64,000 nt of DNA from Myotis daubentonii. Lineage: Eukaryota; Chordata; Mammalia; Chiroptera; Vespertilionidae. The notes under the pieces are model-generated. The model did no database searches and was not told the origin of the DNA. It saw only the letters and a list, made by a program, of their open reading frames with translations. Position numbers and translations under genes: made by a program. The first letter of the stretch is position 1, and each line of letters starts with the position of its first letter. Positions 23,189 to 34,690 of the stretch are shown one piece after another. The stretch is taken from the NCBI RefSeq assembly GCF_963259705.1, contig NC_081861.1, positions 109,336,102-109,400,101 of the forward strand, written 5' to 3'.

Positions 23189-23479
23189 AGGCAGAGGGGT
23201 TAGAGGTGATCAGCAAGGCAGGCAGAGGGCTTTAGGGGCAATGATGCAGGCAGGCGAGTGGTTAGGGGCGATCAGGCAGGCAGGCAGGTGACTGGTTAGG
23301 AGCCAGCGGTCCTGGATTGCAAGAGGGATGTCAGACTGCCAGCTTAGGCTCAATTCTGGCAGTCAGACACCCCCCGAGGGGTCCTGGATTGCAAGAGGGT
23401 GCAGGCCAGGCTGAGGGACCCCCGTGCACAAAATAATCCACATGTAAACATTCAAACATTAATGCACCAGGCCTCTAGT
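23189..23479 (+). mobile_element. Helitron 3' half with disrupted terminal hairpin
   Basis: GGCAGGCAGG/GTTAGGGGCGATCAGGC repeats, then GGATGTCAGACTGCCAGCTT, the ACACCCCCCGAGGGGTCCTG block and CAGGCCTCTAG at the end. The hairpin arms GTGCAC (23424) and TGCAC (23462) are separated by about 35 extra bases. Confidence 0.82.
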
Positions 23480-23494
23480 ATTGCATAATGGGTA

Positions 23495-23710
23495 ATAACA
23501 TAGGCTCTGAGGTCAGGGTGTCTGCCTGTATTTGATCCTGATTTCACCATTCTTTGTTATGTGACTTTGGGCAAGTTTTTTAATCTACCTGTAATTCAGT
23601 TTGTCTCATTTCCCAATGAAATGGGGATAGTATTTGTTAACAAGATATTAAATAAGAGCACTAATTAGCACCTAGTAAATACTCAGTGTATATTAACAAA
23701 TATTATTTTA
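23495..23710 (+). mobile_element. Possible MIR SINE
   Basis: CTGCCTGTATTTGATCCTG, GTGACTTTGGGCAAGTTTTT and CAGTTTGTCTCATTT match the MIR core and 3' part. Old and diverged. Confidence 0.65.
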
Positions 23711-24931
23711 TGTTTTACACTCAAGAATCCACATAGAAATAGTAATAAGTAGAAATCAATATCATAGTCAAAAGTTAGCCTGAGAAAGGAATAATTCCCC
23801 CTATACACATTCCTCTGTGTAACCTCTTAGTACCAGGACCAAGAGTTCCCCCACCATTGGATGTTTATGCTATACAGGTATTAAGCCAGCCCTCTAGAGT
23901 GTTCATTTACCTGTAATGGCTGCTTTGATCTCATCGCCTCTAAAAAAGGATTAGGGTTCTGGTGGAGACTGAAAATGGGTGATGATTCTATTATCAAAAT
24001 TGATCTGTTTTGAATTTTATTTTAAATTGTCTTTGAATGTTTACATGTGGATTATTTTGTCTTTAGTTTGAACTATAAGAATCTAAATGCCATATGAAAA
24101 TAATGATAGCCTCTCCTGTCATCTCCAATGGGTACATTAAGGATTCAATATGTATCTGTTGCATGAATGAATGAAAACTAATGATTAATTGGATATTAAA
24201 TGTTTGGGAGTGTTTCCAACATAAATGAGCATTAGTGATGCAGACTTTAATTTAAAAACTTGAAAAGACATTACAAGTTGTGAACACATTTGTTTTTGTT
24301 CTTGTTACTGTTGTTAGTTTTTGTTTTTGTTTTTTGGCAGAAGCTAGGTTGGGAATATTGTTACACCAGGCACATAGTCTTTAGGCCTGGCTCAGATCCC
24401 TCTATTGTTGGCTCAGCTATTAGCATTTGTAGCTAATAACTAATATAGCTATAACATGAATTGAAAATTGCATTATTATTAATTTGACAATACTGAGAGC
24501 AAAATAGTTAAAATACCTGACTGGTATGAAACCTATTTCTTATTCGACATTTAAGTATCTTTCAAAGCATTTTTTTCTGTATTTGTGGAAAACTTTGTAA
24601 TATCATTGTGCCATATTTTTCTCTGGTAACAAATTTAAGAAATTTAAGTAGGAAGTGGTTATTTGGCTCTTTCCCAATACCATCTGATTAGCTGTGTTTT
24701 TTGTTTGCCCGAGCAGCTGGCAATTAATGAATTGATAGGAAATGGTCACAAGGCAGTGGCATTAGCATGTGAACATCTGGTATTAAAATTAGTCAATGCA
24801 GAGGGGTTTTTTGTGATAATTTAAATTCACTGAAAAATCACTAGTTGAGTATTATTCTAAATGCTCTCTGGAAAGACAAAACTATTTTTATCTTTTAGAA
24901 CATGAGATGAAGATACACTGAGTGAAAATAG

Positions 24932-24932
<1 letters not shown>

Positions 24933-24967
<35 letters not shown>
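24933..24967. repeat. (TG)n microsatellite
   Basis: About 17 TG units. Confidence 0.97.
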
Positions 24968-24970
<3 letters not shown>

Positions 24971-26321
24971 GGTGGGTGGCAGAGGTCCAAGTCCACAATG
25001 TAATTTGAAAGCCATGCATTTTCACAATGAACTATTCATCTATTCATTCTTCCATTTGAGGGCATTTACAGGCTATGAGCAGAAACTCTGCCTGATTCCT
25101 TCAATCCTCTTCCAGAACAAGTTGATCACCCTGAAGAGGTGAGAAGGTCTTTTCTCCAAATATCCATAGGTCACAGATAGGGTGTACCTATAATTTTGGG
25201 TTTTTCATGGTTACATGTTCCAGATGCATCCTTAATCTGCCTGTTTCTTCTAAATTACTGGAAACACTGCCATATCCATCTATGTTAACTTAAATACAAT
25301 TGTAAATTGGTCTGTGGAACACAGACTAATTCTTAAATTGATTCAGAAATATCTATAAAGTATCATGCTTCCAATAGTATTCAGAGGTGCTGAAATTGGA
25401 CATCAAATTCTTCCTCAGCTTTAATAGTAAACCAAGTTAGCAGGAACAATAAATAAACTTTTAGTTTTTGTGTCTCTGATTTTATTATTAAAATCTGTCA
25501 AGTTGCAATGTGTTGTTTCTGCAGAACTCTGGTGATAGTACAGAAGGAACACGTCAATTAAATATGAACTATCAAGACAAATGCATGAATAAAATATCTA
25601 ACATTCAGATAAACTTCCAAAAGCTACTCCTCAGCAATGAAATGTCATTAAATCCTTTAGGAACTCATTAATAGGTTAACATTTGGAAGAGTAATTACTG
25701 TGAGAGTTGAATCCTAATTAAATAAAAATAAAAAGACAAATTATATATTGCATAATCCTAGTGAATGCTTAAAAAATCAATATAATAAAATATCAGGGGC
25801 AACAATTTATTATTGTGATGGTAACTATTGAAAGACGCTCTATCCATCCAGCCAAACCAGCTAGGGATAAAACTACATTTTGTAAGCATTGACCTTGCTC
25901 TTTATTAAGGTCCAAATGTACTTTCAAATTATTTGATATGGATGAACATTTCCTTTGACCACTTGTGATATCCCCCCAAAAGGAAACAGTACGACAGAAG
26001 ATGGAATATCATGTACTAATTAGTAATGATTTCTATAATATATTTCTTTTAAAGAATGAACCTTGAGCTATTTAAGTATATGCAGATTACTTTATTAATT
26101 TCAGGGGGAAATGGGGATTTCATTGAGTAAGTGTGTATTAATTTTGGAACTCTCCCTCCTCCACTAATTTGAATATGGAGAAGACATCTGCTATTTTTCA
26201 GAAGAGCTACAGCTGTTTTTGATAGAGTATGGATAAAATACATGAAGATTAACAAAGTTGTAAAAGCCATAAATGCCAAATAAAATGAAGTCAGCAATGA
26301 GTAAAAATGATTAGGGTTTTA

Positions 26322-26446
26322 TACAGGGATGGGCAAAGTTAGAATTACAGTTGTGAGTACACAAGTTTCTTCTTGTATTATTATTTATTAATTGTTGTAC
26401 TATTTTCATATGAACAATTGTAAGCTTACTTTTGCCCATCCTTATA
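26322..26446. mobile_element. Mariner-like MITE, about 120 bases
   Basis: Ends are CAGGGATGGGCAAAGTTAG and the inverted CTTTTGCCCATCCTT, flanked by TA. No transposase. The interior is AT-rich and partly palindromic. Confidence 0.78.
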
Positions 26447-27127
26447 TTTGCAATATTCCCTTTCAAATGCTGTTATTGATTTGTTGCAAATGGTGAGTAC
26501 ATTATCACTTGTGTTCTCATTTGTAATAAAACAGATTAACTTGCTGTGAAATTTTAACTAGGCTGAGACACAACAGTAGCCACCTAATGAACTGAAGCAC
26601 ATTGCAGTTAAGTAGCTAAATAGATGCAGTCTGATTACAGGGCTGAAAAATGGATCTGTTTACTTGCAAAGAAGAAAGTGTTCATAGAAGTATTTATTAT
26701 TTTAGGAGAAATTACACATTACCAGATCCACATAGAATTTTCAAAACCTACCTAATTCACAACCAGCATAAAGCACTGGAATAATTTCATATGGCTTATA
26801 TGACAAAAAAAGTTCTGACCTTGTGATGCCTTAGGAAAACAATAACAATGAACTGAACCTTGATTGAATTTGGAAAAATGTAGACCACAAAATCTTAAAG
26901 CAGAAAGATTACTTCGTGCAAAATGTTACGGCCACTCTAAATCATGTTTTCAAAGTTAGTTTATTGTTTTGCCTAATATGCTGCTGAAAATGTCAAATAA
27001 GGAGCTTATTTGTGTTTATATTATTTTATCACATGATAATTTTAAATATTTTTGGGATCTGTCTTTATAGCATTGTATTTTTCTCATTCATAGAATTTTC
27101 TGTTTGTGTAGATATTCTTCCAATATT

Positions 27128-27336
27128 TAAAAATAGTATATTAATTTTTAGAGAGGAAGGGAGAGGGGGAAACATCAATGTGAGAGTGCAACATCCATCC
27201 ATTGGCTGCCTCCTGCATGACCCCCACCAGGAACCAAGCCCAAATCCTGGGAATGTGCCCTGACTGGGAATGGAACCAGCAACCTTTTGGTAAACAGTAC
27301 AATGCCAAACCAACTGAGCTACACTGGCCAAGGCCT
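27128..27336 (-). mobile_element. VES SINE, antisense (diverged)
   Basis: GAGAGGAAGGGAGAGGGGGA, CATCAATGTGAGAG, GGCTGCCTCCTGCATGACCC, GGAATGGAACC and GAGCTACACTGGCCAAGGCC. Same subtype as the copy at 2850. Confidence 0.88.
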
Positions 27337-27678
27337 TCCAATTTTTTTGAACATTTAAAATGCACTTTCATTTTTTAATTACACGTAATGAGCAAGAGCA
27401 AGTATCACTGTCAGCTGGATTATCTTGATTTTCCAAACTTTCAACTCTACGAAACACTCAAAAGTTTTCCATTTTTATTATGGTAGCATATATCACTGCA
27501 TGTGTGATTCCTGTTTGCCATTACACATTGATTTTGTTTGTTCAGTTCTATTTTTGCTCAGTAACTGCTATACTCCGTCTCTATCCATTCATTCAGAGGT
27601 TCAGTAGAGATAAATGTAGTTCAGAGAATTACATACTTTTTCAACAAATTACCAATGTTATAATTCAAAGACAAATAT

Positions 27679-28258
27679 TGAATGCTGTACAATTTATACA
27701 CATATTTTGGCATAAAATAATTGAAACTAGACAAAAGTGAAAGGCAAAAAATATTTGGTTTTATATATAAATATAAAATTACTTCCATGTATGTGTGTAT
27801 GTTCATGTGTACCCATACTTTAGAGAATATATTTTTAATCATGACAGTTTAGGTTGAATTTCACAACTGATGAACTGGTCTTTTCAAAAAGTAAAAGGAA
27901 GTTCAATAATGGCTGTCTACATCTTGCTGTTCATCCCCTATCATTCCTCCAAAATACAAATATAATTATTTTAAAAAATAATTTAATTCTTTTCTTCTGC
28001 TTTGCTTATATGTTACTTCTGATTTTTACCCTATACACATGGTGTTACAACTAGATATTTATCTGTATACTAAGAATAAGTGAAACGTATATTTTTCTGA
28101 CCTTAAAAATATATTCTCTAAATAGTATGGGTACACATGAACATACACACATACATGCAAGTAATTTTATATATAAAATCAAATATTTTTGCCTTTTGCT
28201 TTTGTATAGTTTCAATTATTTTATGCCAAAATATGTGTATAAATTGTACAACATTCAC
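27679..28258. repeat. Long inverted repeat (arms of about 160 bases)
   Basis: 27679-27838 and the reverse complement of 28103-28258 match closely: about six or seven substitutions and three small indels by eye. The spacer is 264 bases. The arms include TGTACAATTTATACACATAT and GTGTGTATGTTCATGTGTAC. No transposon ends or target duplication are apparent. Confidence 0.93.
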
Positions 28259-28531
28259 TATTTTAGAGCATGATAAGTTATAGAGCCTTTAAAGTTTTTT
28301 TAATTTATCTTTATTGTTGTATTACAGATGTCCCCTTTGTTTTTTTTCCATTGACCCCCTCCACATTGCACCTGCACCCGCCCCTCCCAAGCCTTCACCA
28401 CACTATTGTCTGTGTCCATGCGCTAAGCATATATGCATATATATTCCCAGGTTAATCTCCCACCCCCATTTTCCCTTTGAAATTCATCAGTCCATTCCAT
28501 GGTTCTATGTCTCTGTATCCATTTTGTTCAT

Positions 28532-28535
28532 TGGT

Positions 28536-28574
<39 letters not shown>
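28532..28574. repeat. (TTTA)n microsatellite
   Basis: About ten units, at the A-rich tail of the antisense VES SINE, so probably an expanded SINE tail. Confidence 0.96.
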
Positions 28575-28575
<1 letters not shown>

Positions 28576-28576
<1 letters not shown>

Positions 28577-28786
28577 ATATATTTTTATTAATTTCAGAGA
28601 AGAAGGGAGAGGGAGAGAGAGATAGAAACATTAGTGATGAGAGAGAATCATTGATTGGTTGCCTCTTGCACATCTCCTACTGGGGATTGAACCCGCAATG
28701 CAGGCATGTGTCCTTGACCAGAATCGACCTGGGACCCTTCAGTCCGCAGGCCAATGCCTTATTTACTGAGCCAAACCAGCTAGGGC
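28576..28786 (-). mobile_element. VES SINE, antisense
   Basis: TATATTTTTATTAATTTCAG, GGGAGAGGGAGAGAGAGATA, ATCATTGATTGGTTGCC, GACCTGGGACCCTTCAGTCC and AAACCAGCTAGGGC. GGTTTATTT occurs on both sides, consistent with a target duplication. Confidence 0.95.
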
Positions 28787-28854
28787 ACGTTGGTTTATTT
28801 TGTTCATTAGATTCCACATATGAGTGAGATTGTGTGATAATATACATTTACAAT

Positions 28855-29752
28855 TACTGTAGTCCCCCCTTATCCATGGGGCTCCTGGGTTTTCCCCCCA
28901 AGACCTCCCGAGGATGCCTGAAATCTCAGACAGTACTGGACCCTACATATACTTGATTTTCTCCTATACATAGATTCATATGATAAAGTTAATTTATAAA
29001 TTAGGTACTTTAAGATACTAATAACAATAATTATAATATAGACCAATTATGACAAGACTAGAGGCCCGGTGCATGGATTCGTGCACCGGTGGGGTCCTTT
29101 AGCCTGGCCTGTGCCCTCTCACAATCTGAGACCCCTTGGGGGATGTAAGACTGCCAGTTTTGTCCCTAGCCCCACAGGCCAGGCCGAGGGACCCGCAGGC
29201 CAGGCCGAGAGACTCCGCCACTGGGCCTCTAGTAGACATATAAGATCTTTGGTTAATCTTTCCCGCTATTCCCTCTTCCCCCTTCCCTCTGAGATTCATC
29301 AGTCTGTTCCACATTTCTATGCCTGTGCATCGAGAATCCGCCCCCTGGTGGTCATTATGTGCCATAACTTCCAGTTGGACCGTCACTTAGGCCCATATAT
29401 ATATAATATGAAAGTTATGTGAATGTGGCCATATTAACTAAAATAAGTTTCTTGAACACAATCACTGCGATACCATGACAGCTGATATGATAACTTAGAT
29501 GGCTGCTAAGTGACTAACAGGTGAGTATCATATACAATATGTACACACTGGACAAAGGTATGATTCAATTCTCAGGAAGGACAGAGTGAGACAGTGAGAT
29601 GTCATCATACTACTCAGAATGACACATAATGTAAAACGTATGAATTGTTTATTTCTAGAATTTTTTTATTTAATAGTTTTGGACCACAGTTGCCCATGTG
29701 TAACTAAAACCTCAGAAAGTAAAATTAAGGAAAATGAGAGTTTACTGCATCA
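28855..29752. mobile_element. Tigger/pogo-like DNA transposon remnant, split by a Helitron
   Basis: Left end TGTAGTCCCCCCTTATCC, then TTTATAAATTAGGTAC. Right half contains AAGTTATGTGAATGTGG, TAAGTGACTAAC, and the inverted end GAGAGTTTACTGCA. Recognised as an old non-autonomous mammalian MER-type element; the exact family is not assigned. A Helitron (29058-29407) lies in the middle. Confidence 0.65.
29058..29407 (-). mobile_element. Mosaic Helitron with an L1 3' UTR piece inside
   Basis: Left edge CTAGAGGCCCGG and a GTGCATGGATTCGTGCAC hairpin, then GGACCCGCAGG...GGGCCTCTAG at 29222-29231, which is a second Helitron 3' end in the opposite orientation. 29232-29325 matches the antisense L1 3' UTR (TCTGAGATTCATCAGTCTGT). 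29330-29407 returns to the outer element (CGCCCCCTGGTGGTCATTAT...TTAGGCCCATATATATA). Confidence 0.78.
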
Positions 29753-29873
29753 GTACTTAATTGGTATATAATATGCAGCTAATACACTCAAAGTCTACTA
29801 CTCATTTCATTAAAAGTATCAAATGTTAAACAATAATATAAAAATAGTTAAAAATGAACATACTACATTGACG

Positions 29874-30370
29874 ACTCTATTAGTTTTTTTTTATTGCTGC
29901 TATAAAAGTTATGCCGAATTTAGTGGCTTAAAACAATGCATTAATTATCTTACAGCTCTTTAGTTCAGATTTCTGATACTTGTATCATTGAGCTAAAATC
30001 AGGTTGCTGGCAGGATTGCATTTTTTTCTGGAGCTTCCAGGAAAAAATCTGTTTCCTTGTTTTTTCCAACTTCTCTAGAGGTCAAGCACATTTCTTGGTT
30101 CCTGGTTCCTTTCGTTCATCTTCAAAGTCAGCAACGTTGCATCTCTCTGATCATTCATCCATAATCATATCACCTCTCGCCTTCCCTTTCTGCCTCCAAG
30201 ATAACTCAGAGTAATTTCCCTACCTCAAGGTTTTCAATCGCATCTAAAAAGTTCATTTTGCCATGCGAGTTATAGGGTTAGGGTTACCTAATATATTCAC
30301 CGGTTCTATGTACTAGGATGTAAACTGGACATTGGCGGCGGGGAGGCATTATTCTGCCTGTTACAATGAC
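29874..30370. mobile_element. Ancient interspersed repeat, family not assigned
   Basis: GTGGCTTAAAACAATGCATT, TCTGGAGCTTCCAGG, CATCTTCAAAGTCAGCAACG, ATATTCACCGGTTCTATGTA and ATTATTCTGCCTGTTACA are landmarks of an old and common mammalian repeat. I cannot name it reliably. Confidence 0.55.
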
Positions 30371-31860
30371 AGACATTAAAAAATGTTAACTTCTACTAAT
30401 GAAATAATAACTTTTAACCCTCATGCCATTACTTTTGCATTAAACAGTTTTTCTTTTTTTCTGTTTTTTTTTAAACTTGTTGGGATGACATTGGTTAATA
30501 GGATCATATAGGCTTCAAGGGTACATTTCTATGATATAAGATCTGTATATTGCACTGTGTGCCCACCACCCAAGTCAATCCATCTTCTGTCACTATATAT
30601 TAAGCCCCCTCCACACCCTGCTCTTTTCCCTCTGGTAACCACCACACTGTTTTGTGTATCCATGAGTTTTAGTTTTATATTCCAGATATGAATGAATTCA
30701 TGTTGTTCTTAGCTTTTTCTGAGTGACTTATTTCACTTAGGATAATATTCTCAAGGTCCACTTATGTTGCCCCAAGTGGCAGTATTTTGTCTTTTCTTAT
30801 GGCTGAGTAGTATTCTATTGTATATATGTACCACATCTCTATTCAATCCTTTATGATAGACACTGTGGTTATTTCCATGTCTTGACCACCATGAATAATG
30901 CTGCAATGAAAACAGGGGTGCAAATATCTTTGGGAATACATTTTTTTTTTTAGGTTTTCAGGTATATACCCAGGAGAGGGATTGCTGGGTCATATGATAA
31001 CTCTATTATTAATTTTTGAGAAACCATCAGACTGTTTTCCATTGTGGCTTTACCAGCCTACAATCCCACCAGTGGTGAATGAGGTTTCCTTTTACTCCAT
31101 AACCTCTCCAACACATTACTTTTCTTGATGATAGTAGCCATTCTAATAGGTATGAGGTAGTATCTCATTGTAGTTTTGATTTGCATTTCCCTAATAGCTA
31201 GTAAAGTCAAACATCTTTTGATATATCTGCTGGCCATTTACAGGTATTCTTGAGAGAGGTGTCTGGTAGGTTCTCTGCCCATTTTTAATTGGATTGTATG
31301 TTTGGTTTTGAGTTGTATGTGGTCTTTATATATTTTGGATATTAACTTTTTGTCAGAGCTGTTGTTTATAAATAGCATCTCCTACTTGGTCGGTTGCCTT
31401 TTTGTTTCATTGGTGGTTTCTTTTGTTGTACGGAAGCTTTTTAGTTTAATATAGTCCCATTCATTTATTTTTTCATTTTACTTCCCTTGCCTTTGGGGTC
31501 AAATTCATAAAATGTTCTCTATGGCCAAGGTACATTAAGTTTTGTACCTTTGTTTTCTTCTATGTAATTTATTATTTCAGATATTATATTTAGATTTTTG
31601 ATCCATTTGAATTAATTTTTGTACATGTGGACAAACTAATCTGGTTTCATTCTTTTGAATGTGGTTTTCCAATTTTCCCAGCACCATTTATTGAAGAGGC
31701 TTTCTTTTCTCCTTGTGTGTTTTTGGTTCCTTTGTCGAAAATTCCCTGCCATATACATGTGGTTTTATTTCTGGGCTCTCAATTCTGTTCCATTGACCCG
31801 TGTGTCTGTTTTTCTGCCAATACCATGCTGTATTGATTATCATAGCTCTATAGTATAATT

Positions 31861-31953
31861 CTTAAAATATATTTCCATCATCATTTATCCCCTCTATTGC
31901 CCTCTTCCACATACACACCTCCCCAATCACCACACTGTTTTCCATAGCCATGA

Positions 31954-32018
<65 letters not shown>

Positions 32019-32160
32019 TCCCTCCATCCCCCACAACACCCTCCACACCAGAACTTTCTGCCTGCTCTCTATGTATAAGTCTGTCTCTATTTTGCTTGTT
32101 CATTAAATTCCATATATATGAATGAAATCATATGGTATTTGTCTTTCCCTGACTGCCCTC
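31861..32160 (-). mobile_element. L1 3' UTR fragment inserted in older L1
   Basis: ATTTATCCCCTCTATTGCC, CACCACACTGTTTTCC, a (TC)n run, then TTCATTAAATTCCATATATA and CTTTCCCTGACTGCC. The older L1 reads TCTATAGTATAATTC before it and TGTAGAATAATTTGAAGTCA after the adjoining SINE. Confidence 0.75.
31957..32014. repeat. (TC)n microsatellite
   Basis: About 28 TC units. Confidence 0.98.
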
Positions 32161-32162
32161 AT

Positions 32163-32195
32163 TTTTTTTTTATTGATTTTAGAGAGGGAGAAAGG

Positions 32196-32258
<63 letters not shown>

Positions 32259-32417
32259 TTCAATGTGAGAGAGATGCATAGATTGGTTATTTTGCCTATG
32301 CTCCCTGAGCAAGAATTGAACACTCAACCTAGGTAAGTGCTCTGGCCCAGAGTCAGACCCATGAACTCCTGGTGTACCAGATGATGCTCCAACCAACTGA
32401 GCCACACCATCCAGGGC
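32163..32417 (-). mobile_element. VES SINE, antisense, with expanded (AG)n
   Basis: TTTTTATTGATTTTAGAGAG, a GA run of about 60 bases at 32196-32255 replacing the SINE's usual short CT-rich stretch, then CTTCAATGTGAGAGAGATGC and GAGCCACACCATCCAGGGC. Confidence 0.9.
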
Positions 32418-32497
32418 TCTGTAGAATAATTTGAAGTCAGGTAGTGTGATATCTCCAGCTTTATTCTTTTTTTCTCAGGATTGCTTTGGCTATTTGT

Positions 32498-32514
32498 TGT
32501 TGTTGTTGTTGTTG

Positions 32515-32552
<38 letters not shown>
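32498..32552. repeat. (GTT)n-(TG)n compound microsatellite
   Basis: Six TTG units followed by about 18 TG units, within the L1. Confidence 0.95.
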
Positions 32553-32556
<4 letters not shown>

Positions 32557-33445
32557 TTCCATGAAAATGTGATTATTTCTTTTTATTCTATTTTTTTTAA
32601 TGACATTGGGATTTTGATGGGGATTGCATTAAATCTGTATAACGCTTTGGGTAATAGGGCCATTTTAACCATGTTGATTCTTCCAATCTATGAACATTGA
32701 ATATCTTTTCATTTCATTTTTTCTTTTTAAATCTCTTTTAATAATGCTGTGTAGTTTTCAATGTATAGTTCTTTCACATCCTTTCTTAAGTTTATTTCTA
32801 GGTATTTTATTATTTTGTTTGCAATTGCAAAATAAATTGTGTTTTTTTCCATTTAATTTTCTGACGTTTTGTTGTTAGTATATAGGAAAGCAGTTAATTT
32901 TTGTACATCAGTTTTGTATCCGGCAACTTTATTGTATTTGTTTATTGTTTCTAATAATTTTTGGTGGCGCCTTTAGGGTTTTCTATATACAGAATCATAT
33001 CATCTGCAAAAAGTGATACTTTTACTTCTTCCTTTCTAATTTGGATGCCTTTTATTTATTTATTTATTTTGCCTGATTACTCTGCCTAGGACTTCCAGAA
33101 CTATGTTGAATAAGAGTGGTGAATGTGGGCATTCTTTTCTTATTTCTGATTTTAGAGAAAAAGCTTTTAGTTTTTCACCACTGAGTAAGATATTGACTGA
33201 GGGTTTTTCATACATGCCCTTTATTATGTTTAGGTAATTTTCTTCTATGCCTAGTTTAATGAGTGTTTTAATCATAAATGGATGTTGTTATCTTATCAAA
33301 TGCTTTTCCAGCATCTATTGATATGATCATATGACTTTTATCCTTTCTTTTGTTAATGTCATGTATTATTACTTGATTGATTTGCATATGTTCAAGTACA
33401 ATTGTGCCTCTAGAATAAACCACACTGGATTACAGTGTATTATTT

Positions 33446-33657
33446 TTTTTAATATATTTTTATTGATTTCAGACAGGGAAAGAGAGGAAGAACTGGAAAC
33501 ATCAGTGATGAGAGAGAATCATTGATAGGCTGTCTCCTGCATTTCCCCTACTGGGGATCAAGCACACAACCTGGGCGTGTGCCCTGAGCTGGAATTGAAC
33601 CATGACCTCCTGGTTCATAGATTGATGTTCAACCAACTGAGCCATGCCAGCTGGGCC
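33446..33657 (-). mobile_element. VES SINE, antisense
   Basis: TATATTTTTATTGATTTCAG, GAACTGGAAACATCAGTGAT, CTGGGGATCAAGCACACAAC and GAGCCATGCCAGCTGGGCC. Inserted in the antisense L1. Confidence 0.94.
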
Positions 33658-34690
33658 ATAGTGCATTACTTTTATATGTAGTATTGTAATCTATTTGGTA
33701 GTATTTTGTTTAAGAGTTTTTGCATTCGTATTCATCAGAGACATTGGTCTGTAGTTTCCTTTTTTGTGTGTGTGTTATCTTTGCCAGGTTTTGGTATCAG
33801 GGTTATCTTGCCCTCATAAAATGTGTTAGGAAGTTTTGACTCTTCTTTAATTTTTTTGAAAAATTGAGAAGGCTAGGTCTCAGATCTTCTTTGAATGTTT
33901 GGTAGAATTCATTAGTGAACTATCTGGTCCTGGAATTTGGGGGGGGGGGGATTTTTTGAAAGTTGTTTCAATTTCCTCACTCCTGATTGGTCCATTTATT
34001 AAGATTTTCTAATTTGACATGATTCAGTCTAGAAAGGTTATTCATCTATAGGAACTTATACTTTTCTTCTGGGTTATTAAATTTCATAGCATATAGTCTT
34101 TCATAGCATTCTATTATGATCTTTTATATATCTATGATGCCTGTGGTAACTTCTTTTTTATTTCTGATTTTTTTCCTATGGGCCTTTTATCCGTTTTCCT
34201 TAGTGAGTCTAGCTAGGGTCTTGCCAGTTTTATCAATTTTTTAAATAAACAGCTATTTGTTGTATTAATTTTTATAGACATTTTGTTCTCTATTTCATAC
34301 AATTATGCAATAATTTTTATTATTTCCTGTCTTCTACTGACTTTATGTTGTTCTGTTCTTCTTTTTCTAGTTCTTTTGTTTATCTCTATTGTTGAGAATA
34401 TTACAGATCCCTTCCTTCCCCACCACTGTGCTCCTCCACCCAGATCCTGCCTCACTCCAGACCTTCACCACCCTATTTTCTGTGTCCATGTGTAATGCAT
34501 ATATGCAAATACATTCTTTAATTAAACATTTAACCACCCCTCCCTCACAACTACTTTCCTTCTGAGATTTCTCAATCTTTTTCATGTTTCCTGCCTCTGG
34601 TTCTATTTTAGTCATCAGTTAATTTTGTTCTTTAGACTGCTTGTTCAATTATTTTTATTTTAGATTCAATTAATGATAGATATATATTTA

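Larger units (their letters stand above)
23480..26321. other. Long intronic stretch largely free of recognisable repeats
   Basis: About 2.8 kb with only a (TG)n microsatellite at 24933-24967. A mammal-wide element may lie near 23490-23700 (GTGACTTTGGGCAAGTTTTT is typical of MIR SINEs). No gene. Confidence 0.55.
28290..28840 (-). mobile_element. L1 3' UTR fragment, antisense, with a SINE inserted
   Basis: TTATCTTTATTGTTGTATTACAGATGT-like start, C-rich block, CTGTGTCCATGCGC, AAATTCATCAGTCC, then GTTCATTAGATTCCACATAT after the SINE (28576-28786). Confidence 0.85.
30475..34380 (-). mobile_element. L1, antisense (3' UTR and ORF2 RT), with nested insertions
   Basis: 3' end at 30475 (GTTGGGATGACATTGG). 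Antisense ORF2 continues to about 34380, where it meets a half-L1. At 33060-33275 a 71-codon minus-strand stretch includes [18 protein letters not shown], the L1 reverse transcriptase block between the active-site motifs. Interrupted at 31861-32417 by another L1 3' UTR piece plus a SINE, and at 33446-33657 by a SINE. Stops elsewhere; inactive. Confidence 0.87.

Noticed and set aside
30270..30290. Telomere-like TAGGGTTAGGGTTA
   Set aside because: Only about two units, inside an old repeat. Too short to be an interstitial telomere.
32118..32336. Arg/Glu repeat protein frame
   Set aside because: Translation of the expanded (AG)n in a SINE.
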